Position numbers and translations under genes: made by a program. This document shows positions 1 through 9,239 of a stretch of DNA of 64,000 nt, piece after piece. The number at the start of each line of letters is the position of its first letter. The first letter of the stretch is position 1. The stretch lies in NCBI GenBank assembly GCA_963809695.1, contig CAWEKI010000001.1, positions 34,149 to 98,148 on the forward strand. The letters run 5' to 3'. The notes under the pieces are model-generated. The model was not told where the DNA came from. It ran no database searches and saw nothing but the letters and a program-made list of their open reading frames with translations. This DNA comes from JAGDMJ01 sp963809695. Lineage in GTDB: Bacteria > Bacteroidota > Ignavibacteria > UBA10030 > UBA6906.

Positions 1-40
1 CGAACGTTCTTCCATCTTTCCTCAAAGCATATTCACCACG

Positions 41-46
41 AAGGAG
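41..46 (+). promoter_or_regulatory. Ribosome binding site of the LemA gene
   Basis: AAGGAG lies six bases before the ATG at 52 and fixes that start. The 40 bases before it are too short to show a promoter. Confidence 0.7.
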
Positions 47-51
47 ACGCG

Positions 52-651
52 ATGAAATCACGCGGATGTCTGGTTGCACTGATTATCGTTGGAGTGATCG
101 CCGTCGGTCTGGCCATGTGGGGCATGGGCGTGTATAATTCTTTGGTCGGCCTCGACGAGGGTGTCCGCTCCGCCTGGAGCCAGGTAGAAAGCCAATACCA
201 GAGAAGGGCGGATCTTATACCCAACCTGGTGAACACCGTCAAAGGGTATGCCCAACAGGAAAAGGACGTGCTTCTGGGAGTGACAGAGGCGCGTGCACGG
301 GTCGGTCAACTCACGGTGACCAAGGATGTGCTGGAAGACCCTGATGCCTTCTCCAAGTTCCAGGCGGCACAGGATCAGCTTTCGGGAGCCCTCTCGCGAT
401 TGCTGGCTGTCGCTGAAAATTACCCCAACCTGAAATCGAACGAGAACTTCCTCGCATTGCAAACGCAGTTGGAAGGGACGGAGAACAGGATCACGGTGGA
501 ACGGCAGCGCTATAACCAGACTGTCCAGACATACAACACGACGATCCGGAGATTTCCGGGCTCCCTGATCGCCAGCTTCACAGGCTTCCGGGACAAGCAG
601 TATTTCAAAGCCAAGGAAGGTGCTGAGAACGTGCCGGAAGTGAAATTCTGA
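52..651 (+). CDS. lemA: LemA family protein
   Basis: A 199-residue LemA-family protein, the usual length. An N-terminal membrane segment (about residues 6-26) is followed by a short Tyr-Asn-Ser linker and the family's helical core, including the Ala-Trp-Ser-Gln-Val-Glu and Arg-Arg-Ala-Asp-Leu-Ile-Pro-Asn-Leu-Val motifs. It ends in the Tyr-Phe-Lys-Ala region typical of LemA. The family is membrane-anchored with its helical bundle outside; the biochemical role is not established, though it often accompanies TPM proteins and envelope proteases. Its TGA stop shares one base with the ATG of the next gene (TGATG), so the pair is translationally coupled. Confidence 0.93.
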   Translation: MKSRGCLVALIIVGVIAVGLAMWGMGVYNSLVGLDEGVRSAWSQVESQYQRRADLIPNLVNTVKGYAQQEKDVLLGVTEARARVGQLTVTKDVLEDPDAFSKFQAAQDQLSGALSRLLAVAENYPNLKSNENFLALQTQLEGTENRITVERQRYNQTVQTYNTTIRRFPGSLIASFTGFRDKQYFKAKEGAENVPEVKF

Positions 652-1397
652 TGCATTCCAGCCGCCGACTTCTTGCCGTCACACTGACGGTCCTCATTGT
701 ACACGCCCTCGTGCTTGCGCAGGAGCCGGCCGTTCCCACGCTGACGCGGCACGTGACGGATCTGAGCGGCACGCTGTCGCCACAGCAGGTGGAGTTGCTC
801 GACGCCAAGCTGCGGTCCTTTGAAGACAGCACGTCCAACCAGATCGTGGTGCTCATGATCCCCACGATCGGTTCGGCATCCCTTGAGGATTTCTCACTGC
901 GGGTGGCCGAGGCAAATCGCATCGGCGTGAAAGGACGGGACAATGGTGCGCTCCTGTTCATCGCCAAAGACGACAGGCTGGCGAGGATCGAGGTTGGCTA
1001 TGGATTGGAAGGCGCTCTTCCGGACATTCTCTCAGGACAGATCATCCGGAGAGAGCTGGGGCCTCATTTCAAGAACGGCGAATACTACGAGGGGATTGAC
1101 GCCGCCGTCGATGCCATGATGGCTGCGACGAAGGGGGAGTACAAGGCGGAGAAAAAGGAGAGTTCGCCGGCCGGCCTGGTGCCATTGCTGATTGTTCTGT
1201 TCATCATATTTATGATCGTCCGCAATACATTCCAAGGTCCGCGGGGGCTCTTCGGCGGCAGGCGGTCTTACTGGGGAGGCGGTCCTTTCATGGGAGGAGG
1301 ATTTGGCGGGGGTGGTTTTGGTGGAGGCGGAGGTGGGGGCGGATTCTCAGGTGGCGGCGGGTCCTTTGGTGGCGGAGGGGCAAGCGGGAGTTGGTAG
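651..1397 (+). CDS. TPM domain (YgcG-like) membrane protein
   Basis: A 248-residue protein with a signal peptide (residues 1-23, ending Leu-Ala-Gln), a TPM domain (about 35-155) carrying the Val-Thr-Asp-Leu-Ser-Gly start and the Asp-Asn-Gly-Ala-Leu-Leu-Phe-Ile-Ala motif, one membrane helix (about 172-192), and a Gly-rich tail from about 215 with Gly-Gly-Gly-Gly runs. The long glycine tail is usual for the family and encourages low-complexity drift. TPM proteins sit in the envelope with the domain outside; in other organisms they are linked to photosystem repair or protein quality control, and here the function is unknown. It is coupled to LemA. Confidence 0.9.
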   Translation: MHSSRRLLAVTLTVLIVHALVLAQEPAVPTLTRHVTDLSGTLSPQQVELLDAKLRSFEDSTSNQIVVLMIPTIGSASLEDFSLRVAEANRIGVKGRDNGALLFIAKDDRLARIEVGYGLEGALPDILSGQIIRRELGPHFKNGEYYEGIDAAVDAMMAATKGEYKAEKKESSPAGLVPLLIVLFIIFMIVRNTFQGPRGLFGGRRSYWGGGPFMGGGFGGGGFGGGGGGGGFSGGGGSFGGGGASGSW

Positions 1398-1446
1398 GGA
1401 AAAGAATATCCGTCATCTGATATGGCATGGTTGATTTCCGTGTACT

Positions 1447-4400
1447 ATGAACAATCTGGTGAAATCAGCGGTACCAGTTTTGACATCCGCGGAAGATCTC
1501 CATGCTCTCCTGAAGGCTGGGGATCGTCTCGTGCTGGCGCTTCCGGCGGGGAGCAACCTTCTGCGTTCGCTCGGCGCGGCGCTCGCCCAGACCGTCCCGC
1601 ACCCGCAGAAAAGCGCCTTAGTCACGGGAGAATCAGAACCACCAATCTCATCACTTCGCGTCATATCTCTTTCAGACACGAAGAGCCTGAATGAAGCTCT
1701 GACAAGGGTGCGTCGCCATGCCAAGGTACACACCCTTCTCGTGCAGGGGGGGTGCCACTTCGGTGCATGGGAGAAGAAGCCCGCACATCTGCGCGAGTTC
1801 TTCGAAAAGGTCTCCCGGGTGCTTTCACGGTCCCGCAACCGGGCCATCTGGCTGTTGGAGCGGGATCGGCTCCCTGAGGATGCATGGGCGTGGATAAAAG
1901 ATGACGTGGAGTTCTTTGCCACTGCACACTCCGCCGGATCCGTGACGCTTCTTCAATTCCTTTCTGCAAAAGGGATTTTCTCTCCTGAGTTCTTCCTTCC
2001 GCGACGGGTCACTCCAGACGGGACTGACTTCAGATTCGAGGAGCCGTCGGTCCCGGCCACCGGGCCGGAGGGACAGCCGATTGACCTCCTTCAGGAACCA
2101 TACCGCCGGGCATTTGGAGCAGCGGGAGACGGGATTATCCTGTTCGATCTGAAGGGGACGTACCGCGAGCCCAATGAACGCGCGTGCGAGATTCTGGGAT
2201 ACCCCGATGCCGACCTCCGGTCGGCGCCGATCCGCAGTCTCGTTGCACCGTCCTCCTACCGGGCCGTCTTGCGGGCAGTGCTCGTGCTCCGCAGGAAGGG
2301 AAGGACCGCATTGGACGTGCTCTGCAGGCGGAAGAGCGGGAGGGAAGTCACGATTGCGGTAAGCGCATCGAACGCCGGGTATGGGCAAATCATCCTGATA
2401 CTCCGGGATGTCACTGCCGAAAGGCGGGCGCAGGATGATCTGCGCGAAGAGAGAGTGGCGCTCCGGGCACGCCTCGATGCCGTGCCGTACCCGCAAGCGC
2501 TGTTTGCGGGGAAAAAACTCGTCTCTGCAAATCAGGCCCTTCGACGGAAGTTTCCCTGGGCGGCGCCGGATGAGGCGGCGCCCACGCTGCTTCAATTCTT
2601 CGGCAAGCAAAACCAGGACGTTGCACGTGATCTTGCCCGTGTGCTTGATCAGACGGAACCTCCTTTCACGGAAAAGCGGAGTATTCGACTGCGAGCCCCC
2701 GATGGCGCCAGGATGGATCTGGACCTTACAGTCGATGCGGTCAAGGCCGATGGGAGGACAGAAGCATGCCTGACGTTCGTGGAGACAACGGATTTCCTGA
2801 ATGCGGTCAGGCGGCATGAAGACACCGCGCTGAACTTCAAGGGATTGATCGAGAGCAATGCCGTCGCTCTCGCGGTGATCCGTGACGGTCGCTGCCTCTT
2901 TGTCAACCGCGGGTTCCTGGCGGTCCTGGGGCGTTCGACGGCGGATGAACTGATCGGTCAGGAATTTTCCGCCTCTGTCGCATCGCGCGATCGGAAGAGC
3001 GTGTTGCACAAGCTGACTGCGGCAGCGCCCGCGCCGGGTGAGATCCATTCCTTCGAGTTTTCCGCGATGCGAAAGGATGGTTCGCAAACCAGGATCGATG
3101 CGACCTGCGCCTCTGTGGATTACGAGAGGCAGTCCGCGATACTGATGTCTTGCAGAGACGTGGGTGGAACGCTCAAGTCCACCGAGGAAGTGCGGCGCCG
3201 GTTGGATGACGCGGAAGCCGTGGAGAGGATCGCGGACAGCGTCCGGTATCTCCTGGATCCCGCCGCGGTGGCAACCACGGCGCTCGACGCCGCCCTGAAG
3301 ATGCTTGGCTTTGAAGCAGGAGGGATGTATCTTCCCGCCGCGGACAAGACCACTCTTGCCTTTGTGGACCATCGGGCCCTGAGCGAGAACGCGCTCAAAG
3401 CGATAGGCATCCAGAGCACGCTGGAAGGGGTGACGGGCTTCATCGCGAAAACGCTCGAGCCGCAGGTCCTGAGCATCCAGAACTATCCTGCCCACCTGCC
3501 ATACAAGTCGCTGTTTGAAGAGGAGCACTTTGCCACCGTCGTCTATCTGCCCCTGGTTGCCGGTGACGAGCTCGAGGGAATACTGCTGCTCTGTTCGGCG
3601 AAGCGGATTGATGCCGGGGACTTTGGGCGAACGCTCCTTCCGTCCGTGGGGAAAGTGCTCGGCAGCGCGCTGCGCAATGCGTCGGCCTACCACCTGACCG
3701 CCGAGTCCGAGCAGCGCTTCCGTTCAACGTTCGAGGGGATTCCTGACACGGTGTATGTCGCTTCTCCCACCGGGGCGTTTCTATTCATTGCGCCTCAGGT
3801 GGAAGAGATGTCCGGCTTCAAGGCAAGGGACTTTGAGGGCAACCCGGAACTCTGGAGAAATTCGCTCCACCCGGATGACCGGGTGAAATACTCCGAGCGC
3901 ATCTCGAACCAGCATCTGGGCCTCGAGCGGCACGAGACGTTCTACCGCCTCCTTCCGAAAGGCAAGGCGGCGTACCGATGGATACGGGACGCGTACCGCT
4001 ACCTCCGTGACGGAAACGGGACCATCGTTTCGATAGACGGGGTTCTTTCGGATGTGACCGAACGGATGGAAAAGGGAGCCGGGGTTTCCGGAGAAGCCGG
4101 CCTGCCGCAGGATGTTCTCGAGAGCGTACAGGAGGGAGTTCTTGTCCTGGACAAAGATCTCCAGTTCATGGTCTGGAACAACGCGATGGTGGAGCTCACA
4201 GGCGTGCTGCGGGACGAGGTGATCGGCAGAAAAGCGTCAGAGCTTCCTCCCGGCCATCCCGTGGAAGTCCTGCGCAAGCTGCTTGACCGCGCGCTGGACG
4301 GAGACCAGGTGAGCCAGGACGATCTCTCCTTTGTGCGAGGCGACGAGACCCGGTACATCTGGGGCCGATGTTCGCCGCTTCGGGACGGGAGCGGTGCCAT

Positions 4401-7400
4401 CGTCGGAGTTGCGGGGACAGTCACCGATGTGACCGGAAGGAGAAACCTCGAGCACGAACTGCGCGAATCAGAAGAGACGTTACGCAACGTGATCGACGGG
4501 ATGGGCGATGCCCTCATGATTTCGGATCTGCAGGGGAAGATCTGGGAAGTGAACCGGGAGTTTTCCCACATTACCGGCTATCCGCGCGGAGAAGTGTTGA
4601 GGATGGAGTTCCCGTATCCGTGGATCGTGGACGAGGAGATGGCAAATTTCGTGGCATGGATCGCCGCCTTGCGGGAAAAGAAATCGTTGCGCGATTTCGA
4701 CATGATGTGGAAGCGGAAAGACGGGCATAAAGTCTCGATCAGCCTGAGCACCACGCTGCTGCGGACGGCAACCGGGGAGCCAATGGCGATGTTGAACCTG
4801 GCGCGGGACATCTCCGAGCGCAAGCAGCTTGCCAATGAGTTGTCGGCCAAGAACCGCCAGATCGAGATGTTGAACCGGATCATCAGCAAGGCGAACACGA
4901 CGGTGGACTTCGGGACGATATTCGACATTATTGCCGTGGAAGTCCTGAACCTGCTCGCTTACGACCAGATCGATGTTACGCTCCTTGCGGACGACGAGCA
5001 GAATGTCCGGTTGTTGGCCTGCATGAGTCCCGGGAGGCCTGATATGCCTGTTGGCCAGGTTATCCCGCTGAGCCGTTCGGTTTCGAAGGTGGCGATTGGC
5101 TCAAAAGGTCCTGCCGTCGTGGGGGACATCACTTCCGATCACCGGTTCGCAGCCGATTTGTTCACGCCGGTCGCGGGGTTGAAATCCCTGATCAGCATTC
5201 CAATCGTTCTGAACGATCGTATCCTGGGTGCCTTCAACGTGGCGACCGTTGTGGAGAACGCGTTCAGCGGGAGCGAGCTTGCCATTTTGCAGCCCATTGC
5301 CGACCAGATCGGGGCGTTGATCGACCGCACCCAGTTGTTCCAGCGGGTCAGCGATGACAGCAAGTATATCCACACGCTCCTCAACTCCATTGACAGCGTG
5401 GTGTTGACGGTGGATCCCGGGCTTCACATACGGGAGGCCAACAAGGCCTGGCGCGAGTTTGCGGTGCTCCTCGGGCTGGACGAAATGGAGGAAGAATCGT
5501 CGATCATCGGGCGGGGGGCGGAGGAAATCCTTCTCGTCCCCGGCCTGTGGGAAGAGATGCACGGCGTCGTGCCCCGGCTCTTCGAACAGACCCTGGAAAA
5601 CGTGACCCGGGAATTCAATCTGGAACGGGAAGGCGCCATGCGGACCTTCCAGCTCACCGTGACGCCGATGTTGATCGGCGAGAAGGTGACCGGCCTGGTG
5701 TTCACGATCACCGATATCACCGAAAGCAAGAAGACCGAAGCGGAGATCAAGCAGCGGAACCGGGAGCTGCTCGCGCTGAATGCGGTAAACACGTCCATCA
5801 CCAAATCGCTTAACATGGACGACGTCCTCAGCGTGGCGCTCGAGTCCATCAAGGACATTGCCGGTGCGGAATTGGTTCTCTGCTACCTGCGCGATGCGCA
5901 GCCGGGCAAGCTCCGCCTCGCCCGGTCGGTGGGCCTGCCGGACGACCTTGCGGCCGAAGTCCAGATCCTGGACGAATCCGCGAGCGCATTCGGGGGGGTC
6001 ATTCGGCAGCGCCAGCCCCTCCTGATCAATGATCGTCCGTCGCTTGACCAGCGCCTGACCCAGGCCGGGCGGCGCGTCCTGGAGTCCCTGACAACGCAAA
6101 GCTTCATGGCGTTTCCGCTCCTCTCCAAAGAGCGTGTACTCGGAACGCTGGGCGTGGGATTTGGTCACGGACGTCCGTTCACCGATCAGGAGCAGTCGTT
6201 CCTGATGTTGATCGGGAGCCAGCTTGGCGCGGCGATCGAGAATGCACAGCTGTATGCGGAAATCCAGGCGCAGGTTCAGCGCATCACATCGCTCTACGAA
6301 CTCGGCAAGGGACTCAGCGGAGCGATTGACACCCGCAGCGTGCTCGAAGTAGTCCATGGTGAGGCTGTAAAGGCTATTCCTTTTGATCTCTTCACGTATG
6401 ATCTCTTCCATGAAGCTCCGGAGCGCTTCGAGCGGGTCTTCGCAGTGGGAGCGGACACAGGTGACGCGCACAACCATGCGGATCCGGAACTACGCGCGTC
6501 CATCCAGAAGGTGGTGATGCAGAGGGCGTCATACATCGGTAACACGGAAGAGAGAGGGTCGATCATGGCCGTGCCGGTGCTCTCCAAGGAGAAGATCCTC
6601 GGAGTCCTCAGCGTCTGCAGGCGACCGGCGCACAGCTACAATGAGACTCACTTGCGTCTCTTGGAAAGTATTGCTAATTTGACAGGAATCGCCGTTGATC
6701 GGGCTGTCCTCTATGAGGATACCGTGGCAAAGTCGATTGAGATCGAGAACCGCAATAAAGAGCTGGACGACTTCACGTATGTAGTCTCGCACGATCTCAA
6801 GGAGCCGTTGATCACGATCGAGGGGTACAGCAAGATCGTCCTGAAGGAGTATCAGGAACGGATCGACCAGGAGGGAAAGGCATATCTCTCGGCGGTCGTT
6901 CAGTCCACGGCGAGGATGAAGAGCCTGATCGACGATTTGCTCACGCTCTCGCGTCTGGGACGGCTTGCGGAAGCCCCCCACGCCGTGTCGGTCAAGGCCA
7001 TCCTGGCGGATGTTCTTCATGATTTCGAGTTCACGCTCCGCGAGAAGAATGCGGTGGTGGCCGTGCCGGAGATGCTTCCCGAAGTGATCTACGACGAAAC
7101 GCAGCTGAGCATGGTCTTCCGGAATCTGATCTCGAATGCGATCAAGTTCAACGAGGGGCCGGAGCCGCGGGTCCAGATAGGAGTGAAGGACGAGGACAAG
7201 GAGTTTGTTTTCTCGGTGGCAGACAACGGCATCGGGATTGAGCCGCAGCATTTTGAGAAGATCTTCGTGATCTTCCAGCGGCTGCATCGCAGCGAGGAAT
7301 ACCACGGCACCGGTGCAGGGCTGACGATCGTCAAGAAGATTATTGAACGCCATCACGGAAGAATCTGGGTGGAGTCGGCGGTAGGGAAGGGGACGACCTT

Positions 7401-7422
7401 CTTCTTCACTGTTCCCAAATAG
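1447..7422 (+). CDS. Giant multi-PAS/GAF sensor histidine kinase
   Basis: A 1991-residue, apparently cytoplasmic kinase with no clear membrane helix. Visible domains in order: an N-terminal region of about 200 residues that resembles a nucleotide-binding-like fold without a Walker motif; PAS domains near 215-330, 340-450 and 460-585; GAF near 600-755; PAS near 760-880, 895-1010 and 1015-1140; GAF near 1150-1300; PAS near 1310-1435; GAF near 1440-1605 and 1610-1755; then HisKA with the phospho-acceptor His1782 in Ser-His-Asp-Leu-Lys-Glu-Pro; and HATPase_c with Asn-Ala-Ile-Lys-Phe-Asn, Asp-Asn-Gly-Ile-Gly-Ile and Gly-Thr-Gly-Ala-Gly-Leu. The Lys-Glu-Pro H-box and C-terminal type match phytochrome-like kinases. 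No good ribosome site precedes the ATG, so the exact start is uncertain. The response regulator follows after two bases. Confidence 0.92.
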   Translation: MNNLVKSAVPVLTSAEDLHALLKAGDRLVLALPAGSNLLRSLGAALAQTVPHPQKSALVTGESEPPISSLRVISLSDTKSLNEALTRVRRHAKVHTLLVQGGCHFGAWEKKPAHLREFFEKVSRVLSRSRNRAIWLLERDRLPEDAWAWIKDDVEFFATAHSAGSVTLLQFLSAKGIFSPEFFLPRRVTPDGTDFRFEEPSVPATGPEGQPIDLLQEPYRRAFGAAGDGIILFDLKGTYREPNERACEILGYPDADLRSAPIRSLVAPSSYRAVLRAVLVLRRKGRTALDVLCRRKSGREVTIAVSASNAGYGQIILILRDVTAERRAQDDLREERVALRARLDAVPYPQALFAGKKLVSANQALRRKFPWAAPDEAAPTLLQFFGKQNQDVARDLARVLDQTEPPFTEKRSIRLRAPDGARMDLDLTVDAVKADGRTEACLTFVETTDFLNAVRRHEDTALNFKGLIESNAVALAVIRDGRCLFVNRGFLAVLGRSTADELIGQEFSASVASRDRKSVLHKLTAAAPAPGEIHSFEFSAMRKDGSQTRIDATCASVDYERQSAILMSCRDVGGTLKSTEEVRRRLDDAEAVERIADSVRYLLDPAAVATTALDAALKMLGFEAGGMYLPAADKTTLAFVDHRALSENALKAIGIQSTLEGVTGFIAKTLEPQVLSIQNYPAHLPYKSLFEEEHFATVVYLPLVAGDELEGILLLCSAKRIDAGDFGRTLLPSVGKVLGSALRNASAYHLTAESEQRFRSTFEGIPDTVYVASPTGAFLFIAPQVEEMSGFKARDFEGNPELWRNSLHPDDRVKYSERISNQHLGLERHETFYRLLPKGKAAYRWIRDAYRYLRDGNGTIVSIDGVLSDVTERMEKGAGVSGEAGLPQDVLESVQEGVLVLDKDLQFMVWNNAMVELTGVLRDEVIGRKASELPPGHPVEVLRKLLDRALDGDQVSQDDLSFVRGDETRYIWGRCSPLRDGSGAIVGVAGTVTDVTGRRNLEHELRESEETLRNVIDGMGDALMISDLQGKIWEVNREFSHITGYPRGEVLRMEFPYPWIVDEEMANFVAWIAALREKKSLRDFDMMWKRKDGHKVSISLSTTLLRTATGEPMAMLNLARDISERKQLANELSAKNRQIEMLNRIISKANTTVDFGTIFDIIAVEVLNLLAYDQIDVTLLADDEQNVRLLACMSPGRPDMPVGQVIPLSRSVSKVAIGSKGPAVVGDITSDHRFAADLFTPVAGLKSLISIPIVLNDRILGAFNVATVVENAFSGSELAILQPIADQIGALIDRTQLFQRVSDDSKYIHTLLNSIDSVVLTVDPGLHIREANKAWREFAVLLGLDEMEEESSIIGRGAEEILLVPGLWEEMHGVVPRLFEQTLENVTREFNLEREGAMRTFQLTVTPMLIGEKVTGLVFTITDITESKKTEAEIKQRNRELLALNAVNTSITKSLNMDDVLSVALESIKDIAGAELVLCYLRDAQPGKLRLARSVGLPDDLAAEVQILDESASAFGGVIRQRQPLLINDRPSLDQRLTQAGRRVLESLTTQSFMAFPLLSKERVLGTLGVGFGHGRPFTDQEQSFLMLIGSQLGAAIENAQLYAEIQAQVQRITSLYELGKGLSGAIDTRSVLEVVHGEAVKAIPFDLFTYDLFHEAPERFERVFAVGADTGDAHNHADPELRASIQKVVMQRASYIGNTEERGSIMAVPVLSKEKILGVLSVCRRPAHSYNETHLRLLESIANLTGIAVDRAVLYEDTVAKSIEIENRNKELDDFTYVVSHDLKEPLITIEGYSKIVLKEYQERIDQEGKAYLSAVVQSTARMKSLIDDLLTLSRLGRLAEAPHAVSVKAILADVLHDFEFTLREKNAVVAVPEMLPEVIYDETQLSMVFRNLISNAIKFNEGPEPRVQIGVKDEDKEFVFSVADNGIGIEPQHFEKIFVIFQRLHRSEEYHGTGAGLTIVKKIIERHHGRIWVESAVGKGTTFFFTVPK

Positions 7423-7424
7423 AG

Positions 7425-8105
7425 ATGGATGACCACACTACCATAAAAGTCCTCCTCATCGAGGACAACCGGGACTTCGCCAATCTGGTGGAGTTATTTC
7501 TCAGGAAGCACGAACCAGATCGGTTTCACGTCCTGTGGAAGGAGAACGGCCAGGAGGCGCTCGCGGAACTCGCGACCAATAAGGCGTTCGACGTTATCCT
7601 GATGGACTATTTCCTTCCGGGGCAGAATGGCCTGGAAGTGACCCGCGCCATCCAGCAAATGGGAGTGTCGGTGCCGGTGATCTTCCTCACGGTGAACAAG
7701 GATTTCGACCTTGCCGTGGAGGTGATGAAATTGGGAGTGGAGGACTATCTGGTGAAGGAGGAAGTGTCGACGCCCGTCCTTCCCAAGACGATCCTGAATG
7801 TCATCGAGCGCCGGCAATTGCGTGCGCAACTGACCGCCCTCGAGATCACGCAAAAGCGGCTCGAGGCCATTCAGGAAATGGTCATGAAAATCACGCAGGA
7901 GATCAGGCTCCCGCTGGACGGCATGCGTTCGGGGGTGGACGCGCTGATCGGGGACCATGAGAACGACCATCTCAAGACCTACCTGATCATCATCCGCGAC
8001 AATTTGATCCGTATCGACAAGAAGATCTCGCAGTTGAAGGAGATGAAGACGGACAAGACGGTCCCGTATATCAGGGATATTCGGATGCTTGATCTCTCGG
8101 ATTGA
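7425..8105 (+). CDS. Response regulator with a degenerate DHp-like C-terminal half
   Basis: A 226-residue protein. Residues 1-125 are a receiver domain with the acidic pocket Glu-Asp near 13-14, phospho-acceptor Asp61 in Leu-Met-Asp-Tyr-Phe-Leu-Pro-Gly and the conserved Lys in Tyr-Leu-Val-Lys. The C-terminal 90 residues are helical and resemble a kinase dimerisation domain, with Thr-Gln-Glu-Ile-Arg-Leu-Pro-Leu standing where an H-box (His-Glu-Ile-Arg-x-Pro-Leu) would be. The histidine is replaced by glutamine and no ATPase domain follows. There is no DNA-binding domain. It starts two bases after the giant kinase stops and is its likely phosphorylation partner; output is probably by protein contact with the kinase (inference). 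Confidence 0.88.
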   Translation: MDDHTTIKVLLIEDNRDFANLVELFLRKHEPDRFHVLWKENGQEALAELATNKAFDVILMDYFLPGQNGLEVTRAIQQMGVSVPVIFLTVNKDFDLAVEVMKLGVEDYLVKEEVSTPVLPKTILNVIERRQLRAQLTALEITQKRLEAIQEMVMKITQEIRLPLDGMRSGVDALIGDHENDHLKTYLIIIRDNLIRIDKKISQLKEMKTDKTVPYIRDIRMLDLSD

Positions 8106-8115
8106 TGCCACCGGC

Positions 8116-8976
8116 ATGAACTTCACCATCGCTCTTGCTCAGATCGATCCCGTGCTCGGGGATCTGGCGCGGAACATTGACAAGCACCTGGAATTTGTCG
8201 AGAAGGCGCGCGCGGCCGGTGCCGCACTCGTGCTCTTTCCAGAACTCAGTCTGTCGGGGTACTCGGTGCGAGACCTGCACTGGGACCTTGCCGTGAATGT
8301 CCGGAAGCTTCCGTCGGTGTTCGATCCGCTCCTGAAAGCAAGTCACGGCCTTTTGATCCTTGCCGGGGGAGTGGAGGAAGGCCCATCGTATGCCCTTCAT
8401 AATGCCGCGTTTCTCTTTGAAGACGGGAACGTGCGCACCGTCCATCGCAAGGCGTATCCTCCTACCTACGGGATGTTTGAGGAGCTCCGGTATTTCAGCC
8501 CCGGTTCTTCCGTACGGGCATTTGACACATCCCTGGGCCGGATCGGCGTTCTGATCTGTGAAGATCTCTGGCATCCGTCCTTGCCTTACATCCTTGCGCA
8601 GGACGGGGCGGAGTTGATCGCCACGCTTGTTGCAAGTCCCACGCGTGTCACCGGCGCGGAGGAGCGGCTCCAGATGGCCTCTTTGAACACCGAGAACCAC
8701 AAGGCATACGCTCGGCTGCTGTCAACGTACATCGCCTTCTGCAACAGGGTGGGATACGAAGACGGGGTGAACTTCTGGGGAGGGTCGGAAGTGGTTGGCC
8801 CGGGGGGCAGTGTCATCGTGTCGGCACCTCTCTTTGACGAGAACCTGATCCTTGCACGCATTGAGGAGGAGGAGATCAGGCGTGCCCGGCGTCTGTCGAG
8901 GCATTTTCTGGACGAGAACCCGGATCTGGTTATGCGGGAGTTGGAAAGGATTAGGAAAAGGCGAGAGGAGCGCTAG
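8116..8976 (+). CDS. Nitrilase-superfamily amidohydrolase, NAD-synthetase glutaminase type
   Basis: A 286-residue carbon-nitrogen hydrolase. The Glu-Lys-Cys triad is visible: Glu in Leu-Phe-Pro-Glu-Leu-Ser-Leu-Ser-Gly-Tyr, Lys in His-Arg-Lys-Ala-Tyr-Pro-Pro-Thr-Tyr-Gly, and Cys in Leu-Ile-Cys-Glu-Asp-Leu-Trp-His-Pro. The Cys-Glu-Asp-Leu-Trp box and overall layout match the glutaminase domain of glutamine-dependent NAD synthetase, but the synthetase domain is absent, so it probably hydrolyses a free amide. I take the ATG at 8116 because the family begins Phe-Thr-Ile-Ala-Leu-Ala-Gln; an upstream in-frame start at 8089 would overlap the regulator. The substrate is unknown. Confidence 0.88.
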   Translation: MNFTIALAQIDPVLGDLARNIDKHLEFVEKARAAGAALVLFPELSLSGYSVRDLHWDLAVNVRKLPSVFDPLLKASHGLLILAGGVEEGPSYALHNAAFLFEDGNVRTVHRKAYPPTYGMFEELRYFSPGSSVRAFDTSLGRIGVLICEDLWHPSLPYILAQDGAELIATLVASPTRVTGAEERLQMASLNTENHKAYARLLSTYIAFCNRVGYEDGVNFWGGSEVVGPGGSVIVSAPLFDENLILARIEEEEIRRARRLSRHFLDENPDLVMRELERIRKRREER

Positions 8977-9062
8977 GAAAAAGACGTACACAGCCCTTCG
9001 GCTCGCCTCAACACAGCACGATGGGGCTCGCTCAGGGTTACTTCGATTGATATTATCAAGGG

Positions 9063-9093
9063 TTGCAGGTACGTTCACATTTTCGTATTTTAT
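9063..9093 (+). promoter_or_regulatory. Possible promoter of tRNA-Lys
   Basis: TTG at 9063 and the AT-rich TATTTTATAC at about 9086 have roughly the spacing of a Bacteroidota-type TTG/TAnnTTTG promoter and lie just before the tRNA. This is pattern matching only. Confidence 0.3.
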
Positions 9094-9109
9094 ACATCCA
9101 GATTTTCAC

Positions 9110-9181
9110 GGGCGCGTAGCTCAGGGGTAGAGCATCTGCCTTTTAAGCAGAGGGTCGTTGGTTCGAAGCCAACCGCGCTCA
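9110..9181 (+). tRNA. tRNA-Lys (anticodon UUU)
   Basis: The cloverleaf closes well: the acceptor stem GGGCGCG pairs with CGCGCTC (one G-U), the D arm is TAGCTCAGGGGTAGAGCA, the anticodon loop is CTTTTAA with anticodon TTT, and the T arm is GTTGG-TTCGAAG-CCAAC. The discriminator is A and CCA is not encoded. Confidence 0.95.
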
Positions 9182-9194
9182 CAATACCCCCCAG

Positions 9195-9239
9195 CATTCA
9201 GACCGGGGTCTGACCCTGGTCTGACCCTGGTCTGTCCCT
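9195..9239 (+). repeat. GGTCTGACCCT repeat, tRNA-proximal copy
   Basis: A run built on GGTCTGACCCT units (TCAGACCGGGGTCTGACCC and two more partial units). The same run, same orientation, recurs at 9930-9985 on the other side of the RAYT transposase remnant. Such repeats are known to flank RAYT genes. Confidence 0.75.

Noticed and set aside
1825..3693. Long open frames on the minus strand inside the giant kinase (also 5101-6477 and 6529-7356)
   Set aside because: They run opposite to a well-conserved PAS/GAF protein, have no family motifs, and reflect the GC-rich codon pattern of the sense strand.
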